Under the pieces are notes generated by a model. The model did no database searches and had not been told where the DNA came from. It was given only the letters and a program-made list of their open reading frames with translations. Below are positions 12,772-27,542 of a stretch of 64,000 bases of DNA, one piece after another. Each line of letters opens with the position of its first letter. The first letter of the stretch is position 1. The DNA comes from Aristolochia californica. Its lineage: Eukaryota > Streptophyta > Magnoliopsida > Piperales > Aristolochiaceae. The stretch covers positions 23,943,119 through 24,007,118 of the forward strand of contig JARWKL010000008.1 of the NCBI GenBank assembly GCA_029961685.1. Reading direction: 5' to 3'. The position numbers and the translations under genes were made by a program.

Positions 12772-14454
12772 GTGGATTGTAAAGTCTTTCTAGTTTTCAT
12801 AGATTCGGTTTCCTAATCAACGGGAAAAGGGTGAGGCGGGGGATTTTTAACTGAGTGTTGACTACCTATCCATAAATCATTTCTTAAAAATATATTGCCC
12901 ATTATGCTTGATAAATCACTTTAAAATCATCTATGATTGTTGGGTCAGCTTTTTGTAAATGGGCAAAATAAATATCCTACTGTACGCTCACATGAGAATT
13001 TAATGAGCATTTGTTATTCTCTCTAAAAGGTTTGGATCTATAGGTCATTTGCATATTTAACATGTTTCAAGCATTTATATCCGTTTTAAAAACATATGAA
13101 GATTTAAATCACTTTCTAATTAAATTCCAAGCTATTAGGGTTGAACTAGTGGAATTTCCCAATCTTGGATTACAAAACTTTTGTGTTCAATTATGGTATG
13201 TGAATAAATTTTTTTACTTACATTTGTTATTGTTTTAAATTTTTTCCATGCATAAACTCTAAAATTTTCACTTCGTTTTGATCTATTTTCCTTTTTATCA
13301 AAATTGGTTACGAGATGAAGGGATAGTGAAAACTAGAGTTTTGATTTAAGAAAAAAGCATACATCTGAAATGGAAATGCACAAATGTAGAGAGAGATAAT
13401 TCCAAAATGTGTCTGTAATTTTTAAGGATTGTAAACTCTTTCTTGTTTTTATATATTGGGTTTCGCAATTGTAGGAAAAAAAGGGGAGGCGGGGGATTTT
13501 TCAATGATTGTTGACTCCCAATCCATTAGTCATTTTTTAAAAAAAATATAGCCCATTACGCTTGATAAATCACTTTACAATCATCTATGATTGTTGGGTC
13601 AGCTTTTTTTAAATGGGCAAAATAATGGCTTGATTGACTCGGGTAAATATCCCACCGCACGATCACATGAGAATTTAATGAGCATTTTTTATTCTCTCTG
13701 AAAGGTTTGGATCCATAGGTCATTTGCATATTTAACAAGTTTCAAGCATGCATATCGATATTTAAAACATGTGAAGATTTAAATCTCTTTCTCAGAACAT
13801 GCCAAGCTATTAGTGTTGAACAAGTGGAATTTCTTAAACTTGGATAACAAAATTTTTGTGTTCTTTTGTGGTGTGTGATTTAATTTTCTTTACTTACATT
13901 TTTTATTGTTTTATATTTTTTCCAGGCATAAACTCTAAAATTTTTACTTCGTTTTGATCTACTTGCCTTTTTACCAAAATTGTTTACGAGAAGAAGGGAA
14001 AGTGAAAACTCAAGTTTTGATTTAAGAAAAAAGTATACATCTAATATGGTAATCCACAAATGTAGAGAGAGATAATTCCAAAAAGTGTCTTGAATTTTTA
14101 GGGATTATAAACATTCCTAGTTTTTATATATGGGTTTCGCAATCGTCAGAAAAGGGGAGGCAGGGGATTTCTAACTAAGTGTTGACTCCCAATCCATAAG
14201 TCATTTCTTACAAAAATATAGCCTGTTATGTATGATAAATCACTTTACAATAATCTATGATTGTTGGGTCAGTTTTTCGTATATTGGCAAAATAATGGTT
14301 TATTTGACTCGGGTAAATATCCCACTACACGATCACTTGAGAATTTAATGAGCAATTGTTATTCTCTCCAAAAGGTTTGGATCCTGGGGTCATTTTCATC
14401 TTTAACATTTTTCTACCATGCATATCCATATTTAAAACATGTGTAGATTTAAAT

Positions 14455-14466
14455 CTCTTTAACTTT
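14455..14466. other. Deletion junction, about 59 bp lost
   Basis: AAATCTCTTT joins to AACTTTTGTG. The CTTATAAAATTCC...GGATAACAA part is missing. Landmark spacing is 614 bp. Confidence 0.9.
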
Positions 14467-17400
14467 TGTGTTCATTTGTGGTGTGTGAATAAATTTTATT
14501 TACTAACATTTGTTATTGTTTTAAATTTTTTTCATGCATAAACTCTAAAATTTTCACTTCGTTGGGATCTATTTGCCTTTTTATCAAAATTGTTTACGAG
14601 ATGAAAGGAAGGTGAAAACTCAAGTTTTGATTTAAGAAAAAAGAATACATCAAAAATGGAAATGCACAAATGTAGAGAGATATAATTCCAAAAAGTGTCA
14701 GTAATTTCTATGGATTGTAAAGTCTTTCTAGTATTTATATATTCGGTTTAACAATCATCGGGACAAGGGTGAGGCGAGGGAATTTTAATTGAGTGTTGAC
14801 TCCATATCCATAAATCATTTCTTAAAAATATATAGCCCATTACGGATGATAAATCACTTTACAATCATCTATTATTGTAGGGTCTGCTTTTTGAAAATGG
14901 GCAAAATAATGGCTTGTATGACTCGGGTAAATATCCCACCGCATGCTCACTTGAGAATTTAATCAGAATTTTGTATTCTCTCTCAATGGTTTGGATCCTT
15001 AGGTCATTTGCATCTTTAACATATTCCAAGCATGCATATCCATATTTAAAACATTTGCAGATTTCAATCTCTTTCTTATAAAATACCAAGATATTAGGGT
15101 TGAACTAGTGGAATTTCTCAAACTTGGTTAACAAAACTTTTGTGTTCATTTGTGGTGTGTGAATAAATTTTCTTTACTTACATTTTAATCATTTTAAATT
15201 TTTTCCATGAATAAACTCTAAAAGTTTCACTTCGTTATAATCTATTTGCCTTTTTATCAAAATTGTTTGCGAGATGATGGGAAAGTGAAAACTCAAGTTT
15301 TGATTTAAGAAAAAAGTATACATCTAAAATGGAAATGCACAAATGTAGAGAGAGATAATTCAAAAAAGTGTTCGTAATTTTTGTGGATTGTAATCTCTTG
15401 CTAGTTTTTATATATTGGGTTTCGCAATCGTCGGGAAAAGGGGAGGTGGGGGATTTTCAACTGAGTGTTGACTCCTTATCCTTAAGTCACTTCTTGCAAA
15501 AATATCGCCCATTACACATGATAAATCACTTTACATTTATCTATGATTGTTGGGTCAGCTTTTTGTAAATCGGCAAAATTAATGGCTTATTTGACTCGGG
15601 TAAATATCCCACCGCAAGCTCACTTGAGAATTTAATGATCATTTATTTTTCTCTCTGAAAGGTTTGTATGCATAGGTCATTTGCATATTTAACATGTTTC
15701 ATGTATGTATATCCGTATTTAAAACATGTGCAAATTTTAATCTCTTTCTTATAAAATTCCAAGCTATTATGGTTGAACTAGTGGAATTTCGCAAACTTGG
15801 TTAACTAAACTTTTGTGTGCATTTGTGGTGTGTGAATAAATTTTTTTTACTTACATTTGTTATTGTTTTAAATTTTTTTCCAAGCATAAACTCTAAAAGT
15901 TTCACTTCGTTGTGATCTATTTGCCTTTTTATAAAAATTGTTTGCGAGATGAAGGGAAAATGAAAACTCAAGTTTTGATTTAAGAAAAAAGTATACATCT
16001 AAAATGGAAATGTAAAAAAGTTGAGAGAGATAATTCCAAAATGTGTCTCTAATTTTTAGGGATTGTAAACTCTTTCTATTATTTATATATTTGGTTTCCC
16101 AATCGACGGAAAAGGGGAAGGCGGGGGATTTTTAACTGAGTATTGACTCCTAATCCATAAGTGATTTCTTAATAAAATATAGCCCATTATGCATGATAAA
16201 TCACTTTGAAATCATCTATGATTGTTGGGTCAACTTATTGTAAATGGGCAAAATAATGAATAATTTGACTCGTGTAAATATCCCACCGCACGCTCACTTG
16301 AGAATTTAATGAGCATTTGTTATACTCTCCAAAAGGTTTGGATCCATGGGTCATTTGCATATTTAACATGTTTCAAGCATGCATATCGATATTTAAAACA
16401 TGTGTAGATTTAAATCTCTTTCTTATAAAATTCCAAGCTATTAGGGTTGAACTAGTGGAATTTCCCAAACTTGGATAACAAAACTTTTGTGTTCATTTGT
16501 GGTGTGTGAATAAATTTTATTTACTTACATTTTTTATTGTTTTAAATTTTTTTCATGCATAAACTCTAAAATTTTCACTTCGTTTGGATCTATTTTCCTT
16601 TTTATCAAAATTTTTTACGAGAAGAAGGGAAGGTGAAAAGTCAAGTTTTAATTTAGGAAAAAAGTATACATCTAAAATTGAAATGCACAAATGTAGAGAG
16701 AGACAAATTCCCAAAAGTGTCAGTAATTTGTAGGGATTGTAAACTCTTTCTAGATTTTATATATTCGGTTTCGCAATCATCGGGAAAAGGGTGAGGCGGG
16801 GGATTTTTAACTGAGTGTTGACTCCCAATCCAGAAGTCATTTCTTACAAAAATATAGCCCATTCGGCTTCATAAATCACTTTAGAATATGCTATAATTTT
16901 TGGGTCTATTTTTTGTAAATGGGCAAAATAATGGCTTGTTTGACTCGGGTAAATATCCCACAGCAAGATCACTTGAGAATTTAATGAGCAATTGTTATTC
17001 TCTCCAAAAGGATTGGATCCATGGGTCATTTCCATCTTTAACATGTTTCAAGCATGCATATCCATATTTAAAACATGTGTAGATTTAAATCTCTTTCTTA
17101 TAAAATTCCAAGCTATTAGGGTTGAACTAGTGGAATTTTTGAAACATGGATAACAGAACTTTTGTGTTCATTTGTGGTGTGTGAATAAATTTTCTTTACT
17201 TACATTTGTTATTGTTTTAAATTTTTTCCATGCATAAACTCTAAAATTTTCACTTTGTTGGGATGTATCTGCCTTTTCATAAAAATTGTTTACAAGATGA
17301 AGGGAAGGTGAAAACTCAAGGTTTGATTTAAGAAAAAAGAATACATCTAAAATGGAAATGGACAAATGTAGATACATAATTTCAAAAAGTGTCAGTAATT

Positions 17401-17777
17401 TCTATGGATTGTAAACTCTTTCTAGTTTTTATAAACTCGGTTTCGTAATCATCTGGAAAACGGTGAGGCGGGGGATTTTTAACTGAGTGGTGACTCCCAC
17501 ACCATAAGTCATTTCTTACAGATATATAGCCCGTTACGCATGATAAATCACTTTACAATCATCTATGATTGTAGGGTCAGTTTTTTGTAAATGGGCAAAA
17601 TAATGGCTTGTTGGACTCGAGTAAAAATCCCACGCCACACTCACTTGAGAATTTAATGAGCATTTGTTGTTCTCTTCAAAAGGTTTGGATCCATAGGTCA
17701 TTTGCATCTTTAACATGTTTCTATCATGCATATCCATATTTAAAAAATGTGTAGATTTAAATCTCTTTCTTATAAAA

Positions 17778-17795
17778 TTCCAAGATTTTGGGTAA
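17778..17795. other. Deletion junction, about 29 bp lost
   Basis: ATTCCAAG joins to ATTTTGGGTAAC, losing the CTATTAGGGTTGAACTAGTG segment. Landmark spacing is 644 bp. Confidence 0.85.
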
Positions 17796-20700
17796 CAAAA
17801 CTTTTGTGTTCATTTATGGTGTGTGAATAAATTTTTTTTACTTACATTTGTTATTGTTTTATATTTTTTCCTTGCATAAACTCTAAAATTTTCACTTCGT
17901 TGTGATCTATTTACCTTTTTATCAAAATTATTTATGACATGAAGGGAAAGTTAAAACTCAAGTTTTGATTTAAAAAAAAAGTATACATCTTAAATTGAAA
18001 TGCACAAATATCGAGAGAGATAATTCCAAAAAGTTTCTGTATTTTTTAGGGATTAAAAACTCTTACTAGTTTTTATATATTGGGTTACGCGATGGTCAGG
18101 AAAAGGGGGAGACATGGGATTTTTAACTGAGTGTTCACTCCGATTCCTTGAGTCATTTCTTAAAAAAATATAGCCCATGACGCATGATAAATCACGTTAC
18201 AATCATCGATGAATGTTGGGTCAGTTTTTTGAAAAAGGGCAAAATAATGGCTTGTTTGACTCAGGTAAATATCCCATCCCACGCTCACTTGAGAATTGAA
18301 TGAGAATTTTTTATTCTCTCTCAATGGTTTGGATCCATAGGTCATTTGCATCTTTAACAGGTTTCAAGCATGCATATCCATATTTAAAACATGTCCAGAT
18401 TTTAATCTCTTTCTTATAAAATTTCATGCTATTAGGGTTGAACTAGTGTAATTTCCCAAACTTGGTTAACAAAAATTTTGTGTTCATTTGTGGTGTGTGA
18501 ATAAATTTTCTTACTTACATTTGTTATTGTTTTAAATTTTTTCCATGCACAAACTCTAAAAGTGTCACTTCGTTGTGATCTATTTGCCTTTTTATTAAAA
18601 TTGTTTGCGAGATGAAAGGAAAGTGAAAACTCAAGTTTTGATTTAAGAAAAAAGTATACATCTAAAATGGAAATGCATAAATGTAGAGGGAGATAATTCC
18701 AAAATGTGTCTATAATTTTTAGGGTTTGTAAACTCTTTCTAGTTTTTATATATTCATTTTCGCAATCATCAGGAAAAGGGGAAGGCGGGGTATTTTTAAC
18801 TGAGTGTTGACTCCTAATCCACAAGTCATTTCTTTAAAAAAATATAGCCCGTTACACATGATAAATCACTTTACAATCATCTAGGATTGTTGGGTCAGCT
18901 TTTTGTAAATGGGAAAAATAATTTGACCCGAGTAAATATCCGACCGCACGCTCACTTGAGAATTTAATGAGCATTTGTTATTCTCTCCAAATGGTTTGGA
19001 TCCATGGGTTATTTGCATCTTTAACATGTTTCAAGCATGCATATCCATATTGAAAACATGTGTAGATTTAAATCTCTTTCGTATAAAATTCCAAGCTATT
19101 AGGGTTGAACTAGTGGAATTTCCCTAACTTGGATAATAAAACTTTTGTGTTCATTTGTGGTGTGTGAATAAATTTTCTCTAATTACATTTGATATTGTTT
19201 TAAATGTTTTCCATGCTAAAACTCTAAAATTTTCACTTCGTTGGGATCTATTCGCCTTTTTATTAGAATTGTTTACGAGATGAAGGGCAGGTGAAAACTC
19301 AAGTTTGGATTTAGGAAAAAATTATACATCCGAAATGCAAATGCACAAATGTAGAGAGAGATCATTCCAAAAAGTGTCAGTAATTTCTAGGGATTGTAAA
19401 CTTTTTATATTTTATATATTCGGTTTCACAATCATCGGGAAAAGGGGGAGGCTGGGTATTTTTAATTGAGTCTTGATTCCCAATCCATAAGTAATTTCTT
19501 ACAAAAATATAGCCCATTACGCATGATAAATCACTTTACAATTATCTATAATTGTTGGGTTAACTTTTTGTAAATGGGTGAAATAATGGCTTGTTTGACT
19601 TGGGTAAATATCCCACCGCACACTCACTTGAGAATTTAATGAGCATTTGTTGTTCTCTTGAAAAGGTTTGGATCCATGGGTCATTTGGATCTTTAACATG
19701 TTTCAAGCATGCATGTCCATATTTAAAACATGTGTAGATATAAATCTCATTCTTATAAAATTCAAAGATATTAGGGATGAACTAGTGGAATTTTCCAAAC
19801 TTGGATAATAGAACTTTTGTGTTCATTTGTGGGGTGAGAATAAATTTTCTTTACTTACATTTTTTATAGTTTTAAATTTTTACCATGCATAAACTCTGAA
19901 ATTTTCACTTCGTTGTGATCTATTTGCCTCTTTATCAAAATTGTTTACAAGATGAAGGGAAATTGAAAACTCAAGTTTTGATTTAAGAAAAAAGGGTACA
20001 TCTAAAATGGGAATGCACAAATGTAAAGAGAGATAATTCAAAAAAGGGTCTGTAATTTTTATGGTTTCAAAACTCTTTCTAGTGTTTATATATTGGGTTT
20101 CGCGATAGTCAAGAAAAGGGGGAAGCGAGGGATTTTTAACTGAGTGTTGACTCCCAATCCTCAAGTTATTTCTGGAAAAAATATAGCACATTACGCATGA
20201 TAAATCACTTTACAATCATCTATGAATGTTGGGTCAGCTTTTTGTAAATGGGCAAAATAATGACTTGTTTGACTCAAGCAAACATCCCACTGCACTCTCA
20301 CTTGCCAATTTATTGAGCATTTGTTATTCTCTCTAAAAGGTTTGGATCCATAGGTCATTTGCATCTTTAACTTGTTTGAAGCTTGCATATCCGTATTTAA
20401 AACATGTGTCGATTTAAATCTTTTTCTAATAAAATTTCAAGCTATTAGGGTTAAACTAATGGAATTTTGCGAACTTGGATAACAAAAATTTTGAGTTCAT
20501 TTGTGGTCAGTGAATAAATTTTCTTTACTTACATTTATTATTTTTTAAAATTTTTTCCATGCAAAAACTTTAAAATTTTCATTTCGTTGTGATCTATTTG
20601 CCTTTTTATCAAAATTGTATACGAAATGAAGTGAAAGTAAAAACTCAAGTTTTGATTTAAGAAAAAAGTATACATCTAAAATTGAAATGCACAAATGTAG

Positions 20701-20907
20701 AGAGAGATAATTCCAAAAAGTCTCTGTAATTTTTAGGGATTGTAAACTCTTTCTAGTTTTTATATATTGGGTTTCGCAATCGTCGGGAAAAGGGGAAGTG
20801 GGGGATTTTTAACTGAGTGTTGACTCCAAATCCATAAGTCATTTCTTATAAAAATATAGCCCATTACGCATGATAAATCACTTTACAATCATCCATGATT
20901 GTTGGGT

Positions 20908-20922
20908 CAGCTTTTTTTACTC
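20908..20922. other. Deletion junction, about 26 bp lost
   Basis: GTCAGCTTTTTTT joins to ACTCGGCTAAAT. The spacer GTAAATGGGC...GGCTTGTTTG is missing. Landmark spacing is 647 bp. Confidence 0.85.
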
Positions 20923-23900
20923 GGCTAAATATCCCACTGCACGCTCACTTGAGAATTGATTGAGCATATGTTATTCTCTATAAAATGTTTGGATCTATAC
21001 GTCATTTGCATATTTAACATGTTTCAAGCATGCATATCCGTATTTAAAACATGTGAAGATTTAAATCTCTTTCTAATAAAATTCCTGGCTATTAGGGTTG
21101 AACGAGTGGAATTTCTCAATCTCTGATAACAAAACTTTTTTTTCATTTTCGGTGTGTAAATAAATTTTCTTTACTTACATTTTTTATTGTTTTAAATTTT
21201 TTCCATGCATAAACTCTTAAATTTTCACTTCGTGTTGATCTATTTGAATTTTTAACAAAGTTGTTTACGAGATGAAGGGAAAGTGAAAACTCATGTTTTG
21301 ATTTAAGAAAAAAGTATACGTCTAAAAAGGAATTGCAGAGATGTAGAGAGACATAATTCTAAAAAGTGTCTATAATTTTTAGGGATTAAAAACTCTTTCT
21401 TGTTTTTATATATTGGGTTTCGCGATAGTCAGGAAAAGGGGGAAGCGAGGGATTTTAAATTGAGTGCTGACACCCAATCCATAAGTCATTTCTAAAAAAA
21501 ATATAGCCCGTTATGCATGATAAATCACTTTACAATCATATATGAATTTTGGGCCAGATTTTTGTAAATAGGCAAAATAATAACTTGTTTGACTCGGGTA
21601 AATATCCCACTGCACGCTCACTTGAGAATTTAATGAGCATTTGTTATTCCCTGTAAAAGGTTTGGATCCATCGGTCATTTGCATCTTTAACATGTTTGAT
21701 GCTTGCATATCCGTATTTAAAACATGTGTCAATTTAAATCTCTTTCTAATAAATTCCAAGCTGTTAAGGTTGAACTAGTGGAATTTCCCAAACTAGGATA
21801 ACAAAACTTTTGTGTTCATTTATGGTGTGTGAAGAAATTTTCTTTACTTACATTAGTTATTGTTTTAAATTTTTTCCATGCATAAACTCTAAAATTTTCA
21901 CTTCGTTGTGATCTATTTGCCTTTTTATCAAAATTGTTTACGAGATGAGGGGAAATTGAAATCTCAAGTTTTGATTTAAGAAAAAAGTATACATCTAAAA
22001 TGGAAATGCCAAAATGTAGAGAGAGATAATTTCAAAAACTGTCTGTAATTTTTAGGGATTGTAAACTCTTTCTAGTTTTTATATATTGGATTTCCCAATT
22101 GTCAGGAAAAGGGGAAGGCGGGGGATTTTTAACTGATTGTTGACTCCCAATCCATCAGTCATTTCTTACAAAAATATAGCCCATTACGCATGATAAATCA
22201 ATTTACAATCATCTATGGTTATTGGGTCAGCTTTTAGTAAATGGGTAAAATAATGACTTGTTTGACTCGGGTAAATATCCCACCGCACGCTCACATGAGA
22301 ATTTAATAAGCGTTTGTTATTCTCTCTAAAAGGTTTGGATCCATAGGTCATTTGCCTCTTTAACATGTTTCAAGCATGCATATCCATATTTTAAACATGT
22401 GTAGATATAAATCTCTTTCTTTTAAAGTTCCAAGCTATTAAGGTTGAACTAGTGGAATTTCCAAAACATGGATAAGAAAACTTTTGTGTTCGTTTTTGGT
22501 GTGTGAATAAATTTTCTTTACTTACATTTGTTATTGTTTTAAATTTTTTAGAGGCATAAACTCAAAAATTTCACTTCGTTGTGATCTACATGCCTTTTTA
22601 TCAAAATTGTTTACGAGCTTAAGGGAAACTGAAAACTGAAGTTTTGATTTAAGAAAAAAGTATACATCTAAGATTGAAATCCACAGATGTAGAGAGAAAT
22701 AATTCCAAAAAGTGTTTGTAATTTTTAGGGATTATAAACATTTCTAGTTTTTATATATGGGTTTCGCAATCGCCAAAAAGCGTGGAGGCGGGGGATTTTT
22801 AACTGAGTGTTTACTCCCAATCCATAAGTCATTTCTTACAAAAATATAGCTCATTATGCATGATAAATCACTTTATATAAATCTATTATTGTTGGGTCAG
22901 TTTTTTGTAAATAGGCAAAATAATGGCTTGTTTGACTCGGGTAAATATCCCTCTACACGATCACTTGAGAATTTAATGAGCAATTGTTGTTCTCTCTATA
23001 AGGTTTGTATCCATAGGTCATTTGCATCTTTAACATGTTTCATGCATGCATATCCATATTTAAAACATGTGTAAATTTAAATCTCTTTCTTATAAAATTC
23101 CAAGCTATTAGGGTTGAACAAGTGGAATTTTCCAGACTTGGATAAATCATTTTTGTGTGTGAATAAATTTTCTTTACTTTCATTTGTTATTGTTTTAAAT
23201 TTTTTCCTTGCATAAACTCTAAAATTTTAACTTCCTAGTGATCTATTTGTCTTTTTATCAAAACATTTTACGAGACGAACGGAAAGTGAAAAATCAAGTT
23301 TTTGATTTAAGAAAAAAGTATATATCTAAAAATTAAATGCACAAATGTAGAGAGAGATAATTCAAAAAAGTGTTTGTAATTTTTAAGGATTGTAAACTCT
23401 TTCTAGTTTTTATATATTGGGTTTCGCAATCGTCGGGAAAAGGGGGAGGTGGGGGATTTTTAACTGAGTGTTTACTCCCAATCCATTGGTCAATTCTTAC
23501 AAAAGTATAGCCCATTACGCATGATAAAACACTTTAAAATCATCTATGATTGTTGGGTCATGTTTTTGTTAATGGGCAATATAATGGCTTATTGGACTCC
23601 GGTAAATATCCAACCGCACACTCACATGAGAAGTTAATGAGTATTTTTTATTCTAACTAAAAGGTTTGGATCCATAGGTCATTTGAATCTTTAACATGTT
23701 TCAAGCATGCATATCCATATTTAAAACATGTATAGATTTAAATCTTTTTTTTATAAAATTTGAAGCTCTTAAGGTTGAACTAGTGAAATTTCCCAGACTT
23801 GGATAAAAAAACTTTTGCGTTCATTTTTGGTGTGTGAATAAATCTTCTTTACTTACATTTGATATTTTTTCAAATTTTTTCCATGCATAAACTCTAAAAT

Positions 23901-26900
23901 TTTCACTTCCTAGTGATCTATTTTTCTTTTTATCAAAAACTTGTATGAGATGAAGGGAAAGTGAAAAATCAAGTTTTTGATTTAAGAAAAAAGTATACAG
24001 GTAAAAAGGAAATGCACAAATTTCGAGAGTGATAATTCCAACAAGTGTTTGTAATTTTTATGGATTTTGAACTCTTTCAAGTTTTTATATATTGAGTTTC
24101 GCAATCGTCGGAAAAAAGGGGAGGTGGGGGATTTTTAACTGAGGGTTGACTATCGATATATAAGTAATTTATTACAAAAATATAGCCCGTTACACAAGAT
24201 AAATCACATTACGATCATCTATGATTGTTGGGCCAACTTTTTGTAGATGGGCAAAATAATGGCTTGTTTGACTCGGGTAAATATCCCACTGCATGCTCAC
24301 TTGAGAATTTAATGAGCATTTGCTATTCTCTCTAAAAGGTTTGGATGCATAGGTCAATTTCATCTTGAACATGTTTCAAGCATGCATATCCATATATAAA
24401 ACATGTGTAGATTTAAATTTCTTTCATATAAAATTCCAAACTATTAGGGTTGAATTAGTGGAATTTCCCATACTTGGATAACAAAACTTTTGTGTTCATT
24501 TGTGGTGTGTCAATAAATTTTCATTACTTAAATTTGTTATTGTTTTAAATTTTTCCATGCATAAACTCTAAAATATTCACTTCGTTGTGATCTATTTGCC
24601 TTTCTATCAAAATATTTTACCAGAAGAAGGGAAAGTGAAAACTCAAGTTTTGATTTAAGAAAAAAGTAAACATCTAAAATGCAAATGCACAAAAGTAGAG
24701 AGATAATTCCAAAAAGTGCCTGTAATTTTTAGGGATTGTAAACTCTTTCTAGTTTTTATATACTGGGTTTCACAATCGTTGGGAAAAGGGGGAGGTGGAG
24801 ATTTTTAACAGAGTGTTGACTCTAATCCATAAGTCATTTCTTACAAAAATATAGTCCGTTACGCATGATAAATCACTTTACAATCCTTTATGATTGTTGG
24901 GTCAGCTTTTTGTAAATGGGCAAAATAATGGCTTGTTTGACACGGGTCAATATCCCACCACACACTCACATGAGAACTTAATGAGCATTTGTTATTCTCT
25001 CCAGAAGGGTTGGGTCCATTGGTCATATGCATCTTTAACATGTTTGAAGCATGCATATCTGTATTTAAAATATGTGTAGATTTAAATATCTTTATAATAA
25101 AATTTCAAGCTATTAGGGTTGAACTAGTGGAATTTCCCAAATTATCATAACAAAACTTTTGTGATCATTTATGGTGTGTGAATAAATTTTCTTTACTTAC
25201 ATTTTTTATTGTTTAAAATTTTTTCCATGCATAAACTCTAAAATTTTCACTTCGTTGTGATCTATTTGCCTTTTTATCAAAAAAATTTACGAGATGAAAG
25301 GAAAGTGCAAACTCAAGTATTGATTTAAGAAAAAAAGTATACAACTAAAAAGGAAATGCAAAAATTTAGAGAGTGATAATTTCAAAAAGTGACTTTAATT
25401 CAAGGGATAGTAAACACTTTCTAGTTTTTATATATTGGGTTTCGTAATCCTCAGGAAAAGGGGGAAGCGGGGCATTTTTAACTGAGTGTTGACTCCCAAT
25501 CCATAAAACATTTCTTAAAAAAATATTGCCCATTACACATGATAAATCACTTTACAATCATCTATGAATGTTGGGTCAGCTTTTTGTAAATGGGCAAAAT
25601 AATGGTTGTTTGACTCAGGTAAATATTCCACTGCACGCTCACTTGAGAATTTAATGAACATTTGTTATTCTCTTCAAAAGGTTTGGATCCATGGATCATT
25701 TGCATATTTAACATGTTTCAAGCATTCATATCCATATTTAAAACACGTGTAGATTTAAATCTCTTTCTTATAAAATTCCAAGCAATTAATTGGTGGAATT
25801 TCCCAAACTTGGATAACAAAACCTTTGGTTTCATTTGTGGAGTGTGAATAAATTTTCTTTACTTACATTTGTTATTGTTTTAAACTTTTTCCATGCATAA
25901 ACTCTAAAATTTCCACTTCGTTGTGATATATTTGCCTTTTTATTGAAATTGTTTACTAGATGAAGGAAAAGTAAAAACTCAAGTTTTGATTCAAGAAAGT
26001 TGTATACATCTAAAATGGAAGTGCACAAATGTAGACAGAGATAATTCCAAAAAGTGTTTTTAATTTGTAGGGATAGAAAACTCTTTCTAGTTTTTATATA
26101 TTGGGTTTCGCAATCGTAAGGAAAATGGGGAGGCGGGGGATTTTTAACTGAGTGTTGACTCCTAATCCATCAGTCATTTCATACAAAAATAAAGCCTGTT
26201 ACTCATGATTAATCGCTTTACAATCATCTATGATTGGTGGGTCAATTTTTTGTAAATGGGCAAAATAATGGCTTGTTCGACTAGGGTAAATATCCCACGA
26301 CACGCTCACTTGAAAATTTAACAGCATTAGTTATTCTTTCTAAAAGGTTTGGATCCATAGGTCATTTGCATCTTTAACATGTTTCAAGCATGCATATCCG
26401 TATTTAAAACATGTGCAGATTTAAATCTCTTACTTATAAAATTCCAAGCTATAAGGGTTGAACTAGTGAAATTTCCTAAACTTGGATAACAAAACCTTTG
26501 TGTTCATTTGTGGTGTGTGAATAAATTGCTCTACTTACATTTGTTATTGTTTCAATTTTTTTCCATGCATAAACTCTAAAATTTTCAGTTCGCAGTGAAC
26601 AATTTGTCTTTTATTCAAAAAAATTTACGAGATGAAAGGAAAGTGAAAAATCAAGTTTTGATTTAAGAAAATAGTATACATCTAAAATGCAAATGCACAA
26701 ATGTATAGAGAGATAAATATAAAAAGTGTCTGTAATTTTTAGGGATTGTAAAATCTATCTAGTTTTAATATATTGGGTTTCGCAATCGTCGGGAAAAAGG
26801 GGCACAGGGGATTTTTAACTGAGTGTTACTCCCAATCCATAAATCATTTCTTACAAAAATGTAGCCCATTACGCATGATAAATCACTTTACAATCATCTT

Positions 26901-27370
26901 TGATTGTTGGGTCAGCTTTTTGCAAATAGACAAAATAATGGCCTGTTTGACTCGGGTAAATATCCCACCACACGCTCACTAGAGAATTTAATGGGCATTT
27001 GTTATTCTCTCTAAATGGTTTGGATCCATAGGTCATTTGCATCTTTAACCTGTTTCAAGCATGCAGATCCATGTTTAAAAAAACTTTAGATTTAAATCTC
27101 TTTCTTATAAAATTCCAATCTATTAGGGGTTAACTAGTGGAATTTCCCAAAGTTGGACAACAAAACTTTTGTGTTCATTTGTGGTGTGTGAATAAATTTT
27201 CTTTACTTACATTTGTTATTGTTTCAAATTGTTTCTATGCATAAACTCTAATATTTTCACTTTGTTGTGATCTGATTGCCTTCTTATCTAAATTGTTTAC
27301 GAGATGAAGGGAAAGTGAAAACTCAAGTTTTGATTTAAGAAAACAGGATACATCTAAAATGGAAATGCAC

Positions 27371-27542
27371 AAATGTAGATATAGATAATTCCAAAAAGTG
27401 TCCGTAATTTTTTGGGATTGTAAACTCTTTCAAATTTTTATATATTGGGTATCATAATCGTCGAAAAAAGGGGGAGGCGGGGATTTTTAACGGAGTGTTG
27501 ATTCCCAATCCATAAGTCACTTCTAACAAAAACATAGCCCGT
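27371..27542. repeat. Two-unit duplication, member 1
   Basis: This part of a monomer shares private variants with 28699-28860, about 1,328 bp (two units) downstream: GTAGATATAGATAATT, GTCCGTAATTTTT, CAAATTTTTATATA, GGGTATC, and CTAACAAAAA before the GCCCG segment. It marks a dimeric duplication. Confidence 0.75.

Larger units (their letters stand above)
12634..14597. repeat. Multimeric block H/P-Q-R, copy 2
   Basis: The first monomer is a hybrid. Its 5' part is type H (GAATACATC, GAGATATAATTCC, GATTCGGTTTCC, GGGTGAGGCGG, CCATAAATC). From about 12900 it is type P, with TTATGCTTGATAAATC and the same spacer deletion (AAAATAAATATCC) as copy 1. Q (13709) and R (14379) follow. R has lost about 59 bp at 14460/14461. 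Type H returns at 14993, giving the order H-P-Q-R, H/P-Q-R, H. The hybrid is what an unequal exchange between H and P would leave. Confidence 0.72.

Noticed and set aside
20772..20788. A perfect CENP-B box
   Set aside because: The central required A is C in this and every exact copy I located. Units with A there (TTTCGCGATAGTCAGG type, for example near 21419) have lost the CGGG end instead. It is reported only as box-like.
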